Shown here piece by piece: positions 1-9,433 of a DNA stretch of 16,005 nucleotides (positions are counted from its first letter, which is position 1; each line of letters starts with the position of its first letter). The position numbers and the translations under genes are program-made. The notes below the pieces were generated by a model, which saw only the letters and a list, made by a program, of their open reading frames with translations, was not told the DNA's origin and searched no databases. The stretch comes from an uncultured Bacteroidales bacterium (GTDB taxonomy: Bacteria; Bacteroidota; Bacteroidia; Bacteroidales; UBA932): NCBI GenBank assembly GCA_946530505.1, contig CAMNAD010000018.1, forward strand, positions 1-16,005. The letters run 5' to 3'.

Positions 1-54
1 GAACCCTCCTCCTTGGCTTGGGAAGCCAATGCACTACCGATGTGCTAATCCTGC
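1..54 (-). tRNA. tRNA-Gly (anticodon CCC), 3' end cut by window edge
   Basis: Read on the minus strand, the 54 visible bases fold as a tRNA 5' part. They give a 7-nt acceptor strand starting at position 54, TA, a D arm GCAC-ATCGGTA-GTGC, an anticodon stem TTGGC/GCCAA around the loop TTCCCAA, a 4-nt variable loop, and a T stem GAGGG followed by TTC. The anticodon is CCC, which decodes GGG glycine codons. The rest of the T arm and the acceptor 3' strand lie outside the window. A matching promoter lies just upstream at 68-99. Confidence 0.88.
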
Positions 55-67
55 AGAAATGCGTCTG

Positions 68-99
68 CAAACATAGGCAAAATTTTTGTAATAGACAAT
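68..99 (-). promoter_or_regulatory. Putative promoter of tRNA-Gly
   Basis: On the minus strand there is a perfect Bacteroidetes -7 element, TATGTTTG (TAnnTTTG), at 75-68. It is preceded 20 nt upstream by ATTG (99-96), a 3 of 4 match to the -33 TTTG box. The start site would fall about 7 nt before the tRNA 5' end. It shares DNA with the secA promoter on the other strand. Confidence 0.55.
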
Positions 100-114
100 A
101 ATTCGTTAAATTTG
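85..114 (+). promoter_or_regulatory. Putative promoter of secA
   Basis: TTTG at 85-88 and TAAATTTG at 107-114 are separated by 18 nt, close to the Bacteroidetes housekeeping promoter TTTG-N19-21-TAnnTTTG. The predicted transcription start near 120 leaves a short, AT-rich leader of roughly 15-20 nt before the secA ATG at 138, with no Shine-Dalgarno sequence. Confidence 0.6.
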
Positions 115-137
115 CAGACTACACTTATTTTATAAAT

Positions 138-3416
<3,279 letters not shown>

Positions 3417-3437
3417 ACAATTGAAAAACAAGCAGAT

Positions 3438-3854
3438 ATGACAATCAATAACAAAGCTACAACTCAGGTGGTAGATGCCAACAACGTCAGCCACATTTCG
3501 GCCGGGACTGTCATCAAGGGCGAGATTTCTTCACTTGCCGACATCCGTGTTGACGGAACGGTGCAGGGAAAAGTCTATTCCCAAGGCCGCGTGGTCGTAG
3601 GCGAGGAAGCCGTGATTATCGGCACTCTCGCTTGCGGCAATGTAGATTTCTGGGGAAAGATCGAAGGTGATATCTATGTCAAGGACACCTTCTCGTTGAA
3701 AGGCACGGCCTCAGTCAATGGCAACATCCATGTCCGCCGCATTCAGGTCGAAATGGGAGCCCAGATCAACGGTACCTGCAGTATGATCAACGAAGGAGAT
3801 TATGACTCTTTCGTCAAGGACGTCATTACAACCGAAGTCCCGGCAGCGGAGTAG
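3438..3854 (+). CDS. Bactofilin (polymer-forming cytoskeletal protein)
   Basis: The 138-residue protein has the bactofilin (DUF583/CcmA) layout. A short disordered N-terminus leads into a core of repeated short strands with glycine turns (for example GTVIKGEIS, IRVDGTVQGKV, GKIEGDIYV, GTASVNGNI), expected to form a right-handed beta-helix. A short acidic tail follows the core. Bactofilins polymerise without nucleotides into membrane-associated scaffolds that localise cell-wall or envelope machinery. There is no signal peptide, so it should be cytoplasmic. The gene lies 21 nt after secA, has no promoter of its own that I can see, and is followed by a strong terminator, so the two genes are probably cotranscribed. 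No M23 peptidase gene, a frequent bactofilin partner, is adjacent. Confidence 0.92.
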   Translation: MTINNKATTQVVDANNVSHISAGTVIKGEISSLADIRVDGTVQGKVYSQGRVVVGEEAVIIGTLACGNVDFWGKIEGDIYVKDTFSLKGTASVNGNIHVRRIQVEMGAQINGTCSMINEGDYDSFVKDVITTEVPAAE

Positions 3855-3862
3855 CCGCGCCC

Positions 3863-4240
3863 TCACAACAATTCCGGAGCCCGCCTGATATTGTACAGGC
3901 GGGCTTCTGTTTTATTATATGTGATGTCGAAACAACGGAATTCGTTTCTGCCTCTCAATTTGCGGAAGCCCGTAATGTAGCCTGGGCGGAAGCCTGCGTC
4001 TTCGAGCGACGATATTGCCGGAGTATGCTCTTGGAGCTCGAGCATAGTCTCCAGAATCTTGTAATTGTTCCACAGAATGCCGAAAACGCGTTCGCGTCTG
4101 CGTTTTTCGTCACCGTTTATGCGGTTGTGCCATTCATTCTTGCATCTTGTATTGCAGAACACTTTGTCCGGACGCCCGTGCAGCGCCGCTCCGCAGTTTA
4201 GACAGAATCTTTCTTCAGTCAAATCCATTTCTCGTTTCAT
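3863..4240 (-). CDS. Small zinc-ribbon protein, function unknown
   Basis: The product of about 125 residues has a zinc-binding signature near its N-terminus: C13-x2-C16, then C29-x3-C33 followed by W37-H38. A basic stretch (KRRRER) and a helical C-terminal half with no recognised catalytic motif follow. Similar short zinc-ribbon proteins (DUF2116-like) are widespread in Bacteroidetes and lack a defined role. The basic segment next to the ribbon would suit nucleic-acid binding, but that is inference. I chose ATG at 4240. Another ATG lies at 4228, and the reading frame runs on to a TTG at 4291, but the putative promoter predicts transcription starting near 4283-4288, which makes that TTG unlikely. 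The last codons are written in the terminator palindrome of the convergent bactofilin gene, and the two stop codons are only 8 nt apart. Confidence 0.75.
   Translation of the reverse strand: MKREMDLTEERFCLNCGAALHGRPDKVFCNTRCKNEWHNRINGDEKRRRERVFGILWNNYKILETMLELQEHTPAISSLEDAGFRPGYITGFRKLRGRNEFRCFDITYNKTEARLYNIRRAPELL
3878..3916 (+). terminator. Intrinsic terminator of the secA-bactofilin unit
   Basis: The arms GCCCGCCTG (3879-3887) and CAGGCGGGC (3896-3904) form a perfect 9-bp GC-rich stem, or 10 bp with A3878-T3905, around an 8-nt loop. The T-rich run TTCTGTTTTATT follows on the plus strand. It begins 24 nt after the bactofilin stop. On the minus strand the hairpin is not followed by a T tract, so it should act mainly rightward. 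It lies inside the coding region of the convergent zinc-ribbon gene. Confidence 0.85.
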
Positions 4241-4288
4241 TTTTGCCCTAAGTTGGGAGGCTTTTACCGAAACGCCAAACAATTTCGT

Positions 4289-4318
4289 CAAACATGTAAA
4301 AATTTAAGTTTAGGCAAA
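4289..4318 (-). promoter_or_regulatory. Putative promoter of the zinc-ribbon gene
   Basis: On the minus strand, TTTG (4318-4315) and CATGTTTG (4296-4289) are separated by 18 nt, one mismatch from the TTTG / TAnnTTTG pattern. The leader to ATG 4240 would be about 45 nt. The -33 box lies in the left arm of an imperfect inverted repeat (4315-4343). Confidence 0.4.
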
Positions 4319-4343
4319 CCATAAAAAAAATCTTATGGGTTTG
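4315..4343. repeat. Imperfect inverted repeat over the zinc-ribbon promoter
   Basis: CAAACCATAA (4315-4324) and TTATGGGTTTG (4333-4343) are inverted copies apart from one extra G, separated by an A-rich 8-nt spacer. The left arm contains the putative -33 TTTG of the leftward promoter, so it could be an operator. It could equally be chance in AT-rich DNA. Confidence 0.3.
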
Positions 4344-4381
4344 TAAAAACACACAATCGTCAAAAGAAAAACGGCCCGTCG

Positions 4382-4394
4382 CGGAATGTTTCCG
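4382..4394. repeat. Short perfect inverted repeat upstream of ssb promoter
   Basis: CGGAA-TGT-TTCCG is a perfect 5+3+5 palindrome that ends 7 nt before the putative -33 box of the ssb promoter. Its position suits a regulator site, but at this size it may be coincidence. Confidence 0.25.
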
Positions 4395-4401
4395 AAAAAT
4401 C

Positions 4402-4433
4402 TTTGGCGCTGCCCGTACAATGATATTCCTTTG
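4402..4433 (+). promoter_or_regulatory. Putative promoter of ssb and the fimbrial operon
   Basis: TTTG at 4402-4405 and TTCCTTTG at 4426-4433 (one mismatch from TAnnTTTG) are separated by 20 nt. The predicted start is near 4440, giving a leader of about 15-20 nt before the ATG at 4457. I found no equally good promoter between here and the first fimbrial genes, so this may drive the whole 4457-14655 gene set. Confidence 0.45.
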
Positions 4434-4456
4434 CATCGGACAAAAAACCAAAGAAT

Positions 4457-4804
4457 ATGGAACAGATCAACAGAATCGAATTGCGCGGCCTCGTGGGCTC
4501 TGTGAAGCTCCAGGAGGTCGGGGGAAAGAAGGTGGCGCGCATTGCCGTAGCCACAAGCATGGCTTACAACGACCGCAACGGCGCGGCTGTAATCGACACT
4601 CAATGGCACAACGTGAGCGCATGGGAAGGGAAACGTGTGACTTGTCTGGACAAGGTTCAGAAGGGAGACCGCGTTTCGGTAATCGGCCGGGTGCGTTACA
4701 ACAAATTCACGGGTATGGATGGACAGGATCATTACTCCACCGAAATCCAGGCGAACAAACTGGCAATTCTTGACGACGAAGATGACTTCCCTTGCCAAAT
4801 GTAG
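4457..4804 (+). CDS. ssb: Single-stranded DNA-binding protein, short form
   Basis: The 115-residue protein is one OB fold of the bacterial SSB family. It opens with INRIELRGLVG, contains the conserved core DTQWHNVSAWEGK with its aromatic residues, continues with KGDRVSVIGRV, and ends in an acidic tail. SSB coats single-stranded DNA and recruits repair and replication partners through a C-terminal acidic tip ending in Pro-Phe. Here the linker is almost absent and the end reads DDEDDFPCQM, so the final Phe is replaced by three extra residues. Many housekeeping SSBs are longer (about 150-180 aa), so this may be a specialised paralogue. The last 23 nt are also the first codons of the downstream lipoprotein gene, which implies cotranscription and probably translational coupling. 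Confidence 0.93.
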   Translation: MEQINRIELRGLVGSVKLQEVGGKKVARIAVATSMAYNDRNGAAVIDTQWHNVSAWEGKRVTCLDKVQKGDRVSVIGRVRYNKFTGMDGQDHYSTEIQANKLAILDDEDDFPCQM

Positions 4805-6692
4805 TCTGCTTTTCCTTCTTTGCACGGTCTTTTTCTCCTGTGCTCCCGTGCGTAAGATGGAATCGGTCAGGTCCGGGGCTTATGCCCCGGGGCTGGCCTT
4901 GGCAGAAGACGTGCATACGCCTGATGTTCCTGTGGAACGCCTATTGAGCGACACGATGATGATAAAGGATGCGGAAGGCAGGGACCTTATTATAATGAAG
5001 GCGGTGCGGGACGAAAACGGAGATATGGTGGCGAGCGATGTGATTGCGCCCTCGGTGGTTGTTGCATCGTTCAGGAATGTGGCGGAAAGGCTGGGCAAGG
5101 TAGACCTTCGCTTCGACATCAACGTGCCTGCCGACCTTACCGACAGCCGCTGGCAGCTTAGGCTTTCTCCCGTGATGCACATCATGGGCGAAAGCGTGGA
5201 GCTCGACCCGGTATTCATTACGGGCAAGCGCTACAGGGCGGCCCAGCTGCGAGGATACGAAAGGTACGCCCGTTTCATCGACAGCATTGTTACGGATACC
5301 ACGCTTTTCATACGCAAGAACGATCTGGAGTTGTTCCTGCGCAGGAATCTTCCGGATCTCTATGCTTTCCGCGAAGACAGCTCGCGCGTGAGCGATGAAC
5401 AGTGGAGATCCGCGTTCGGCGTTACTGGCGAAGAGGCCGTGGAGCACTATACCGACCATCTGCGCAAGCGTATGAACGCCAGGAAGCTCGGCCGGAAGGA
5501 GAAGATGTTCCGCCGCTATGTCAAGGCCCCAATCCGCACGGAAGCGCTGCGCCTGGACACCGTGGTGGTCGCGGAGAGCGGGGATATCACCTATGCATAT
5601 GTACAGACGATCAGCACCCGTCCCGGACTGAGAAAGGTGGAAATAGAGTTGGAGGGTGGAGTATTCGAGGAGGATAGGGAGATGTGCAGGCTTCCCAGTC
5701 CGGGGATGCTGACTTTCTACATAAGTTCGCTTTCCTCTTTTGCGGAGATGCGAGAACGTTTCCTCACTAAAGTGGTGTCGAGGCGTGTCGAAGCCAATAC
5801 CTCATGCTACATCGAATTTGCCGCCGGCAAAAGCGACATCCGGGAGGACCTGGGCGCCAATGCTCCGGAGATGGGCCGCATCAAGCGGAACATCCTCGAT
5901 ATCCTCGAAGATGACAAGTTCGACCTTGATTCAGTGGTTATTACGGCCTTCGCATCCCCGGAAGGCGCTGCGGCGGCCAACCGCGAGCTCGCCTTGCGCC
6001 GGGCCGGAGCCGCTTCGGCCTTCTTCTCGGACTACACGTCCTTCCTGATTGACAGCCTCGGCATAGCCGGCGACATCCCGACCGTGGATTTCGTATCGCA
6101 CGGAGGGGGTGAGAACTGGCGGCTTTTCGGCACTCTCGTAGAGAAGGACACCCTCATTGCTCCTGCTGAACTCGAAACTATCCGGGCAAAAATGGACCTC
6201 TCGGACTACGACGCCCGCGAGGCGTCCTTGCGGCAGCTGGGGTGCTATGCCCATCTGCGCAAGAACATTTATCCGCGCCTGCGGATGGTGCGTTTCGATT
6301 TCCATCTGCACCGGAAAGGTCAGGTAAAGGACACGATTCATACCACTATTCCGGACACGGTGTACCGTGCAGGAGTAAAGGCCCTTCAGGACAGGGATTA
6401 CGAACATGCCCTTGAATTGCTTCTGCCTTACCGCGACTACAATACGGCGATAGCCTTCGTGTCTCTGGGCAGAAATCACAATGCCATGGACATTCTGCAG
6501 AATTTGGATAAGACTCCGCAGGTTGAGTATATGATGGCCCTGCTGTATTCCAGGTTCGGCGATGACCGGAAGGCTGTACAGCACTTTCTGAATGCTTGCT
6601 CCGCAGACAGGAACTATGTTTTCCGGGGGAGCCTTGACCCGGAGATAGCAATACTTATAAATAATTACAACTTAAATCTTTACGATCAATGA
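4782..6692 (+). CDS. OmpA-like lipoprotein heading the fimbrial genes
   Basis: I start this 636-residue protein at the ATG at 4782 because it gives a clean lipoprotein signal peptide (hydrophobic 8-18, lipobox FFS-C20). The frame stays open upstream only inside ssb. Residues 30-130 resemble the N-terminal DUF3868-type beta domain found beside Bacteroidales fimbrial genes. A basic linker and a second beta region occupy about 180-335. Residues 340-430 form an OmpA-like domain (CYIEFAAGKSDI at 342; ASPEG 391-395; N400 to R406-R407-A408). From 525 to 620 there are TPR-like helices (AGVKALQDRDYEHALELL, then AVQHFLNAC). The classic OmpA Asp that contacts diaminopimelate is replaced by the ASPEG segment. 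It should sit at the outer membrane facing the periplasm. Its stop overlaps the fimA-like start as ATGA, so a role in fimbrial assembly or anchoring is inferred from context. Confidence 0.8.
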   Translation: MTSLAKCSLLFLLCTVFFSCAPVRKMESVRSGAYAPGLALAEDVHTPDVPVERLLSDTMMIKDAEGRDLIIMKAVRDENGDMVASDVIAPSVVVASFRNVAERLGKVDLRFDINVPADLTDSRWQLRLSPVMHIMGESVELDPVFITGKRYRAAQLRGYERYARFIDSIVTDTTLFIRKNDLELFLRRNLPDLYAFREDSSRVSDEQWRSAFGVTGEEAVEHYTDHLRKRMNARKLGRKEKMFRRYVKAPIRTEALRLDTVVVAESGDITYAYVQTISTRPGLRKVEIELEGGVFEEDREMCRLPSPGMLTFYISSLSSFAEMRERFLTKVVSRRVEANTSCYIEFAAGKSDIREDLGANAPEMGRIKRNILDILEDDKFDLDSVVITAFASPEGAAAANRELALRRAGAASAFFSDYTSFLIDSLGIAGDIPTVDFVSHGGGENWRLFGTLVEKDTLIAPAELETIRAKMDLSDYDAREASLRQLGCYAHLRKNIYPRLRMVRFDFHLHRKGQVKDTIHTTIPDTVYRAGVKALQDRDYEHALELLLPYRDYNTAIAFVSLGRNHNAMDILQNLDKTPQVEYMMALLYSRFGDDRKAVQHFLNACSADRNYVFRGSLDPEIAILINNYNLNLYDQ

Positions 6693-7765
6693 AAAAGTCT
6701 TTTTACCTGGCAGCATGTATGGCTGCCGCAACAGCTCTGGTGAGTTGCAACAAAAACCTCGAAGCTGCGATGGCCCCGACAGGAACGCCCGTTTCTGCCG
6801 AAATTTCGCTCTCGCTTGCAGGAACGGCGCCAACCAAGGCGACGGTGGACGGCACGGCGGCAGAAAACACTATCGGAAGCGTTGACGTTTTCGTCTTCTT
6901 CAAAGGAGGGGAATCCGACGGACTGCTCGACTCTTATGCCCACTTCGACTCGGCTCCATACACGCTGACGGCGACAACGGGCGACCGTACCATATATGCA
7001 TTGGTTAACAGCGAACATTCCGAGGCTGTGCTAGGAGCTGTTTCGACAAAGACGGAACTGCTCGCAAAAGTTACAGGGCTGTCTACGCAGAAGACCTCTG
7101 CATCAAAACCGGGCAACTTCACGATGATAGGCAGCGTATCGCGCAGCGAGGCCACTGCCAATGCCCTCAAGGCAGGGGAGAATTCCATTACTGTCAAAGT
7201 CGACCGTATAGTATCAAGGGTCCGCCTGCTCAAGATTTCGAGGGACTTTGAATCTGCCGCCCTGGCGGGCCAGGATTTCAGGATTGAAGAAATCTTCCTG
7301 TCCAATGCCGTAGACAAGGACAAATACTCCCTCGACTACATCCCCGTGGCGGACGACTTCGTCAACAAACGTGGTGCGGCGGATGTCTCCGTCGACCTGT
7401 GGATGCGCAGGAACATAGGGCAGAATCTTGCAAACGGCCAGTCCGCCGATCTGGGAGATGCCGCATTCAGTATGTATGCCATGCCCAATCCGGTCGATAC
7501 CGACAGCGAGGACAAGCCCTTTACGGTCCGCAATACAAAACTGGTAGTAAAGGCGGTGCTGAATGCCAGGGATATCTATTATGTGGTTCCACTCGGAGAT
7601 CTCAAGAGCAATACAACCTACGATATAGGGGAACTGGTGATTACCCGCCCCGGCTCATCCGACCCCGAGAAGAAGACGGAGATCGCGTCCTGCACTTTCA
7701 CGGTCGAAGCCAATCCCTGGACGGTTGTTCCTCTCGAAACCGAAACAGGCAAGTATGTGATATGA
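6689..7765 (+). CDS. Major fimbrillin, FimA/Mfa1 type (type V pilus stalk)
   Basis: This 358-residue lipoprotein precursor is the likely stalk subunit. The signal peptide ends at LVS-C20, followed by NKN as in Porphyromonas FimA. Residues 35-48 form a first strand, then T49-K50-A51 gives a trypsin-like cleavage site at the position where FimA is cut after Arg. The rest matches the two-domain beta-sandwich plan: VDVFVFF (about 66-72), YALVNSEHSEAVLG (the FimA 'nucleus' strand region), the VDRIVSRVRLLKIS segment near 172-185 and the C-terminal VEANPWTVV, the usual end of fimbrillins. In type V pili, lipidated precursors reach the cell surface, the first strand is removed, and the C-terminal strand of one subunit fills the groove of the next. 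The ATG overlaps the preceding stop by 4 nt, and the anchor gene follows with another ATGA overlap. Confidence 0.88.
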   Translation: MKKSFYLAACMAAATALVSCNKNLEAAMAPTGTPVSAEISLSLAGTAPTKATVDGTAAENTIGSVDVFVFFKGGESDGLLDSYAHFDSAPYTLTATTGDRTIYALVNSEHSEAVLGAVSTKTELLAKVTGLSTQKTSASKPGNFTMIGSVSRSEATANALKAGENSITVKVDRIVSRVRLLKISRDFESAALAGQDFRIEEIFLSNAVDKDKYSLDYIPVADDFVNKRGAADVSVDLWMRRNIGQNLANGQSADLGDAAFSMYAMPNPVDTDSEDKPFTVRNTKLVVKAVLNARDIYYVVPLGDLKSNTTYDIGELVITRPGSSDPEKKTEIASCTFTVEANPWTVVPLETETGKYVI

Positions 7766-8559
7766 GACCCTGGAGATTGCTCGCCGCAGTGCTGATTGCC
7801 TCTTCGTGCTCGGTAAAGGAAGACCGGGGCTTCTGCCCTGCCTGGTGTGTGGTTTACTCTGACGGATATGTGGCAGAGGGGTGCCGGGGCGAACTCACCT
7901 GCAATCTGGCTTCGTCCGGGCAAGGCAATTTCGAGTATGGGAGAAAGGATTTCTCGAGTTTCAAGAGGAGAGGAGATCTTGTGCTGGAGGTGCCGAGATA
8001 CGAGCAGGTATTCGTGGATGTATTCTGCGGGGTGGATGAAATGGAACTGAACGGCTCTGTCCTGGCAATCCCCCTGGGCTTCTGTTGCGACAGCATCTAT
8101 TCAGGACACGGGAGCGTTTTCATAGCAGGGGAGGAAGGGGAGACGGGATTGCCCCTGAACAAGGATTTCGCTTCGTTGGTGCTGAGGGTAGAAGGGGAGG
8201 ATGAAGAGGAATCTCCATTCACATTCCGCATTCTCGGCAATGTGGATGGCTATGAACTGCCTGGCGGGGCTCCTCACCGCGGAGAGTTCGACTTCTGTCC
8301 TTCCGAAGAGGCGGTCAGAGTATTCAGGGCCCGTGTGCCGCGCCAGAATGATGGTTCCCTGATGCTGGAAATCTATGACAAGACGGACGCATCGCTGGTG
8401 ACCAGACAGAAACTTGGAGAAATCATAATGAAAAAGGGTTATGACTGGGCTGTCCCGGATCTGCCCGATATAGACTTGTATGTAAATCTCTCGGAGTCAT
8501 CGTTCATAGTGGAGATAGGTGAATGGGAGATATCGGAAACAGTTAACGTAATACTTTAG
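7762..8559 (+). CDS. FimB/Mfa2-family fimbrial anchor lipoprotein
   Basis: The 265-residue lipoprotein begins MRPWRLLAAVLIASS-C16, then SVKED, which resembles the acidic surface-export signal after the lipid cysteine in Bacteroidetes. The FCPAWC motif (24-29) and the C-terminal DIDLYVNLSESSFIVEIGEWEISETVNV pattern, here around residues 235-262, are typical of the FimB/Mfa2 family. These proteins stay lipidated in the outer membrane and anchor the base of the pilus and limit its length. No T-[K/R]-[A/S] cleavage site follows the lipobox, unlike the other fimbrillins here, which fits an anchor that is not processed. I use the ATG at 7762; the open frame reaches further left, but only within the fimA-like gene. 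It directly follows the major fimbrillin, as fimB follows fimA in Porphyromonas. Confidence 0.86.
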   Translation: MRPWRLLAAVLIASSCSVKEDRGFCPAWCVVYSDGYVAEGCRGELTCNLASSGQGNFEYGRKDFSSFKRRGDLVLEVPRYEQVFVDVFCGVDEMELNGSVLAIPLGFCCDSIYSGHGSVFIAGEEGETGLPLNKDFASLVLRVEGEDEEESPFTFRILGNVDGYELPGGAPHRGEFDFCPSEEAVRVFRARVPRQNDGSLMLEIYDKTDASLVTRQKLGEIIMKKGYDWAVPDLPDIDLYVNLSESSFIVEIGEWEISETVNVIL

Positions 8560-8562
8560 AAA

Positions 8563-9429
8563 ATGAAAAAGATACTGATAATGACGGCGTGCCTGGCAGC
8601 GCTTTGCAATGCTTCATGCGTCAAGGAATCTGCCGGGCGGACAGCGGCGGAGGATAAGGAAAAATCAACAGACAGTGAAATCATCTTCGATGCCGGCGGC
8701 CTCGGGATCGATGTGGAAACGAAAGCGACGGTTGTAAATATCGACAATCTGCCAGAGTTCAACGTAATTGCGGCTACAGGCTCCGACGGCGCCGAGACTG
8801 TGGCGTGGAGTACTGTGGCCAGAAAGGTGTTGGGATACAAGTTCAGTACGGGCAAGTACTGGCCGGCGGTGAATCCGAACTATCATTTCTATGCTTCCAA
8901 TTCCGACATTGTAATGGAATCGGGTTCGCCCAAGGTGACGGCCGATGTGAGCTCAAACAAGGATATAATCGTGGCAAGCTCAAAAACGCCTTCATTCCCC
9001 GCCCAGCTGATCCCCCTTTCATTCATCCATCTGTTCTCAAAACTTGGCGAGGTGACCATCAGTTCGGACAAGGGGTATACCTTGACTGACATCAGCCTGA
9101 GACTCGTCAATGCCAAGACCGGAGGCAAGTGGAACCTTAATACTTCTTCGTGGGACGAATCTGCATATACCGTTGATCCCAGCCTTCCGATCGCTGTCGG
9201 GAACAACGATATCCTGGTCGTGCCCGGAGCAGTCCGTGTGGAGGCGACGCTGAAGATGAACAAAGGGGATTACTCCAGCGAATTCACATTCGGCGCCAAT
9301 GTGCAGCTCGTGCAGGGCAAAGTCTGCAACCTGGAGCTGAATGTCCCCCAGGATCCGGCCGTGCCTATAGTGCTCAATGTTACAATTGCGGACTGGCAAA
9401 GCACGAAGTTACCTTTGACATTGCAGTAA
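8563..9429 (+). CDS. Accessory fimbrillin, Mfa-like family (first)
   Basis: The 288-residue lipoprotein precursor has a signal peptide ending NAS-C19. A polar linker (20-38), a first strand IIFDAGGLGIDV and the site T53-K54-A55 follow, equivalent to the processing site of type V pilins. The body has the Mfa_like_1 (PF13149-type) pattern: VAWSTVARKVLGYKFSTGKYWPA, then PNYHFYASNSDI, then PLSFIHLFSKLGEVTIS near residue 150, and a C-terminal VTIADWQS. Such proteins are minor subunits or tip-proximal adaptors of Bacteroidales pili. It starts 3 nt after the anchor gene and is followed by another fimbrillin gene after 4 nt. Which pilus position it occupies cannot be told from sequence. The substrate or receptor, if any, is unknown. 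Confidence 0.8.
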   Translation: MKKILIMTACLAALCNASCVKESAGRTAAEDKEKSTDSEIIFDAGGLGIDVETKATVVNIDNLPEFNVIAATGSDGAETVAWSTVARKVLGYKFSTGKYWPAVNPNYHFYASNSDIVMESGSPKVTADVSSNKDIIVASSKTPSFPAQLIPLSFIHLFSKLGEVTISSDKGYTLTDISLRLVNAKTGGKWNLNTSSWDESAYTVDPSLPIAVGNNDILVVPGAVRVEATLKMNKGDYSSEFTFGANVQLVQGKVCNLELNVPQDPAVPIVLNVTIADWQSTKLPLTLQ

Positions 9430-9433
9430 AGCC

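Noticed and set aside
4241..4291. TTG start at 4291 for the zinc-ribbon gene
   Set aside because: It coincides with or precedes the predicted transcription start, and the extra 17 residues add nothing to the domain; in-frame ATGs follow.
4241..4456. Invertible promoter (phase-variation switch) before the fimbrial operon
   Set aside because: The inverted repeats present are short and only 3-8 nt apart, and no recombinase gene is in the window.
4719..4781. Longer start for the OmpA-like lipoprotein
   Set aside because: It would put 21 polar residues before the signal peptide and lies entirely in ssb; ATG 4782 gives a normal lipoprotein N-terminus.
7399..7761. Upstream extension of the anchor gene frame inside the major fimbrillin gene
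   Set aside because: The extension shows no protein-like pattern, and the ATG at 7762 gives a standard lipoprotein signal peptide and an ATGA overlap.
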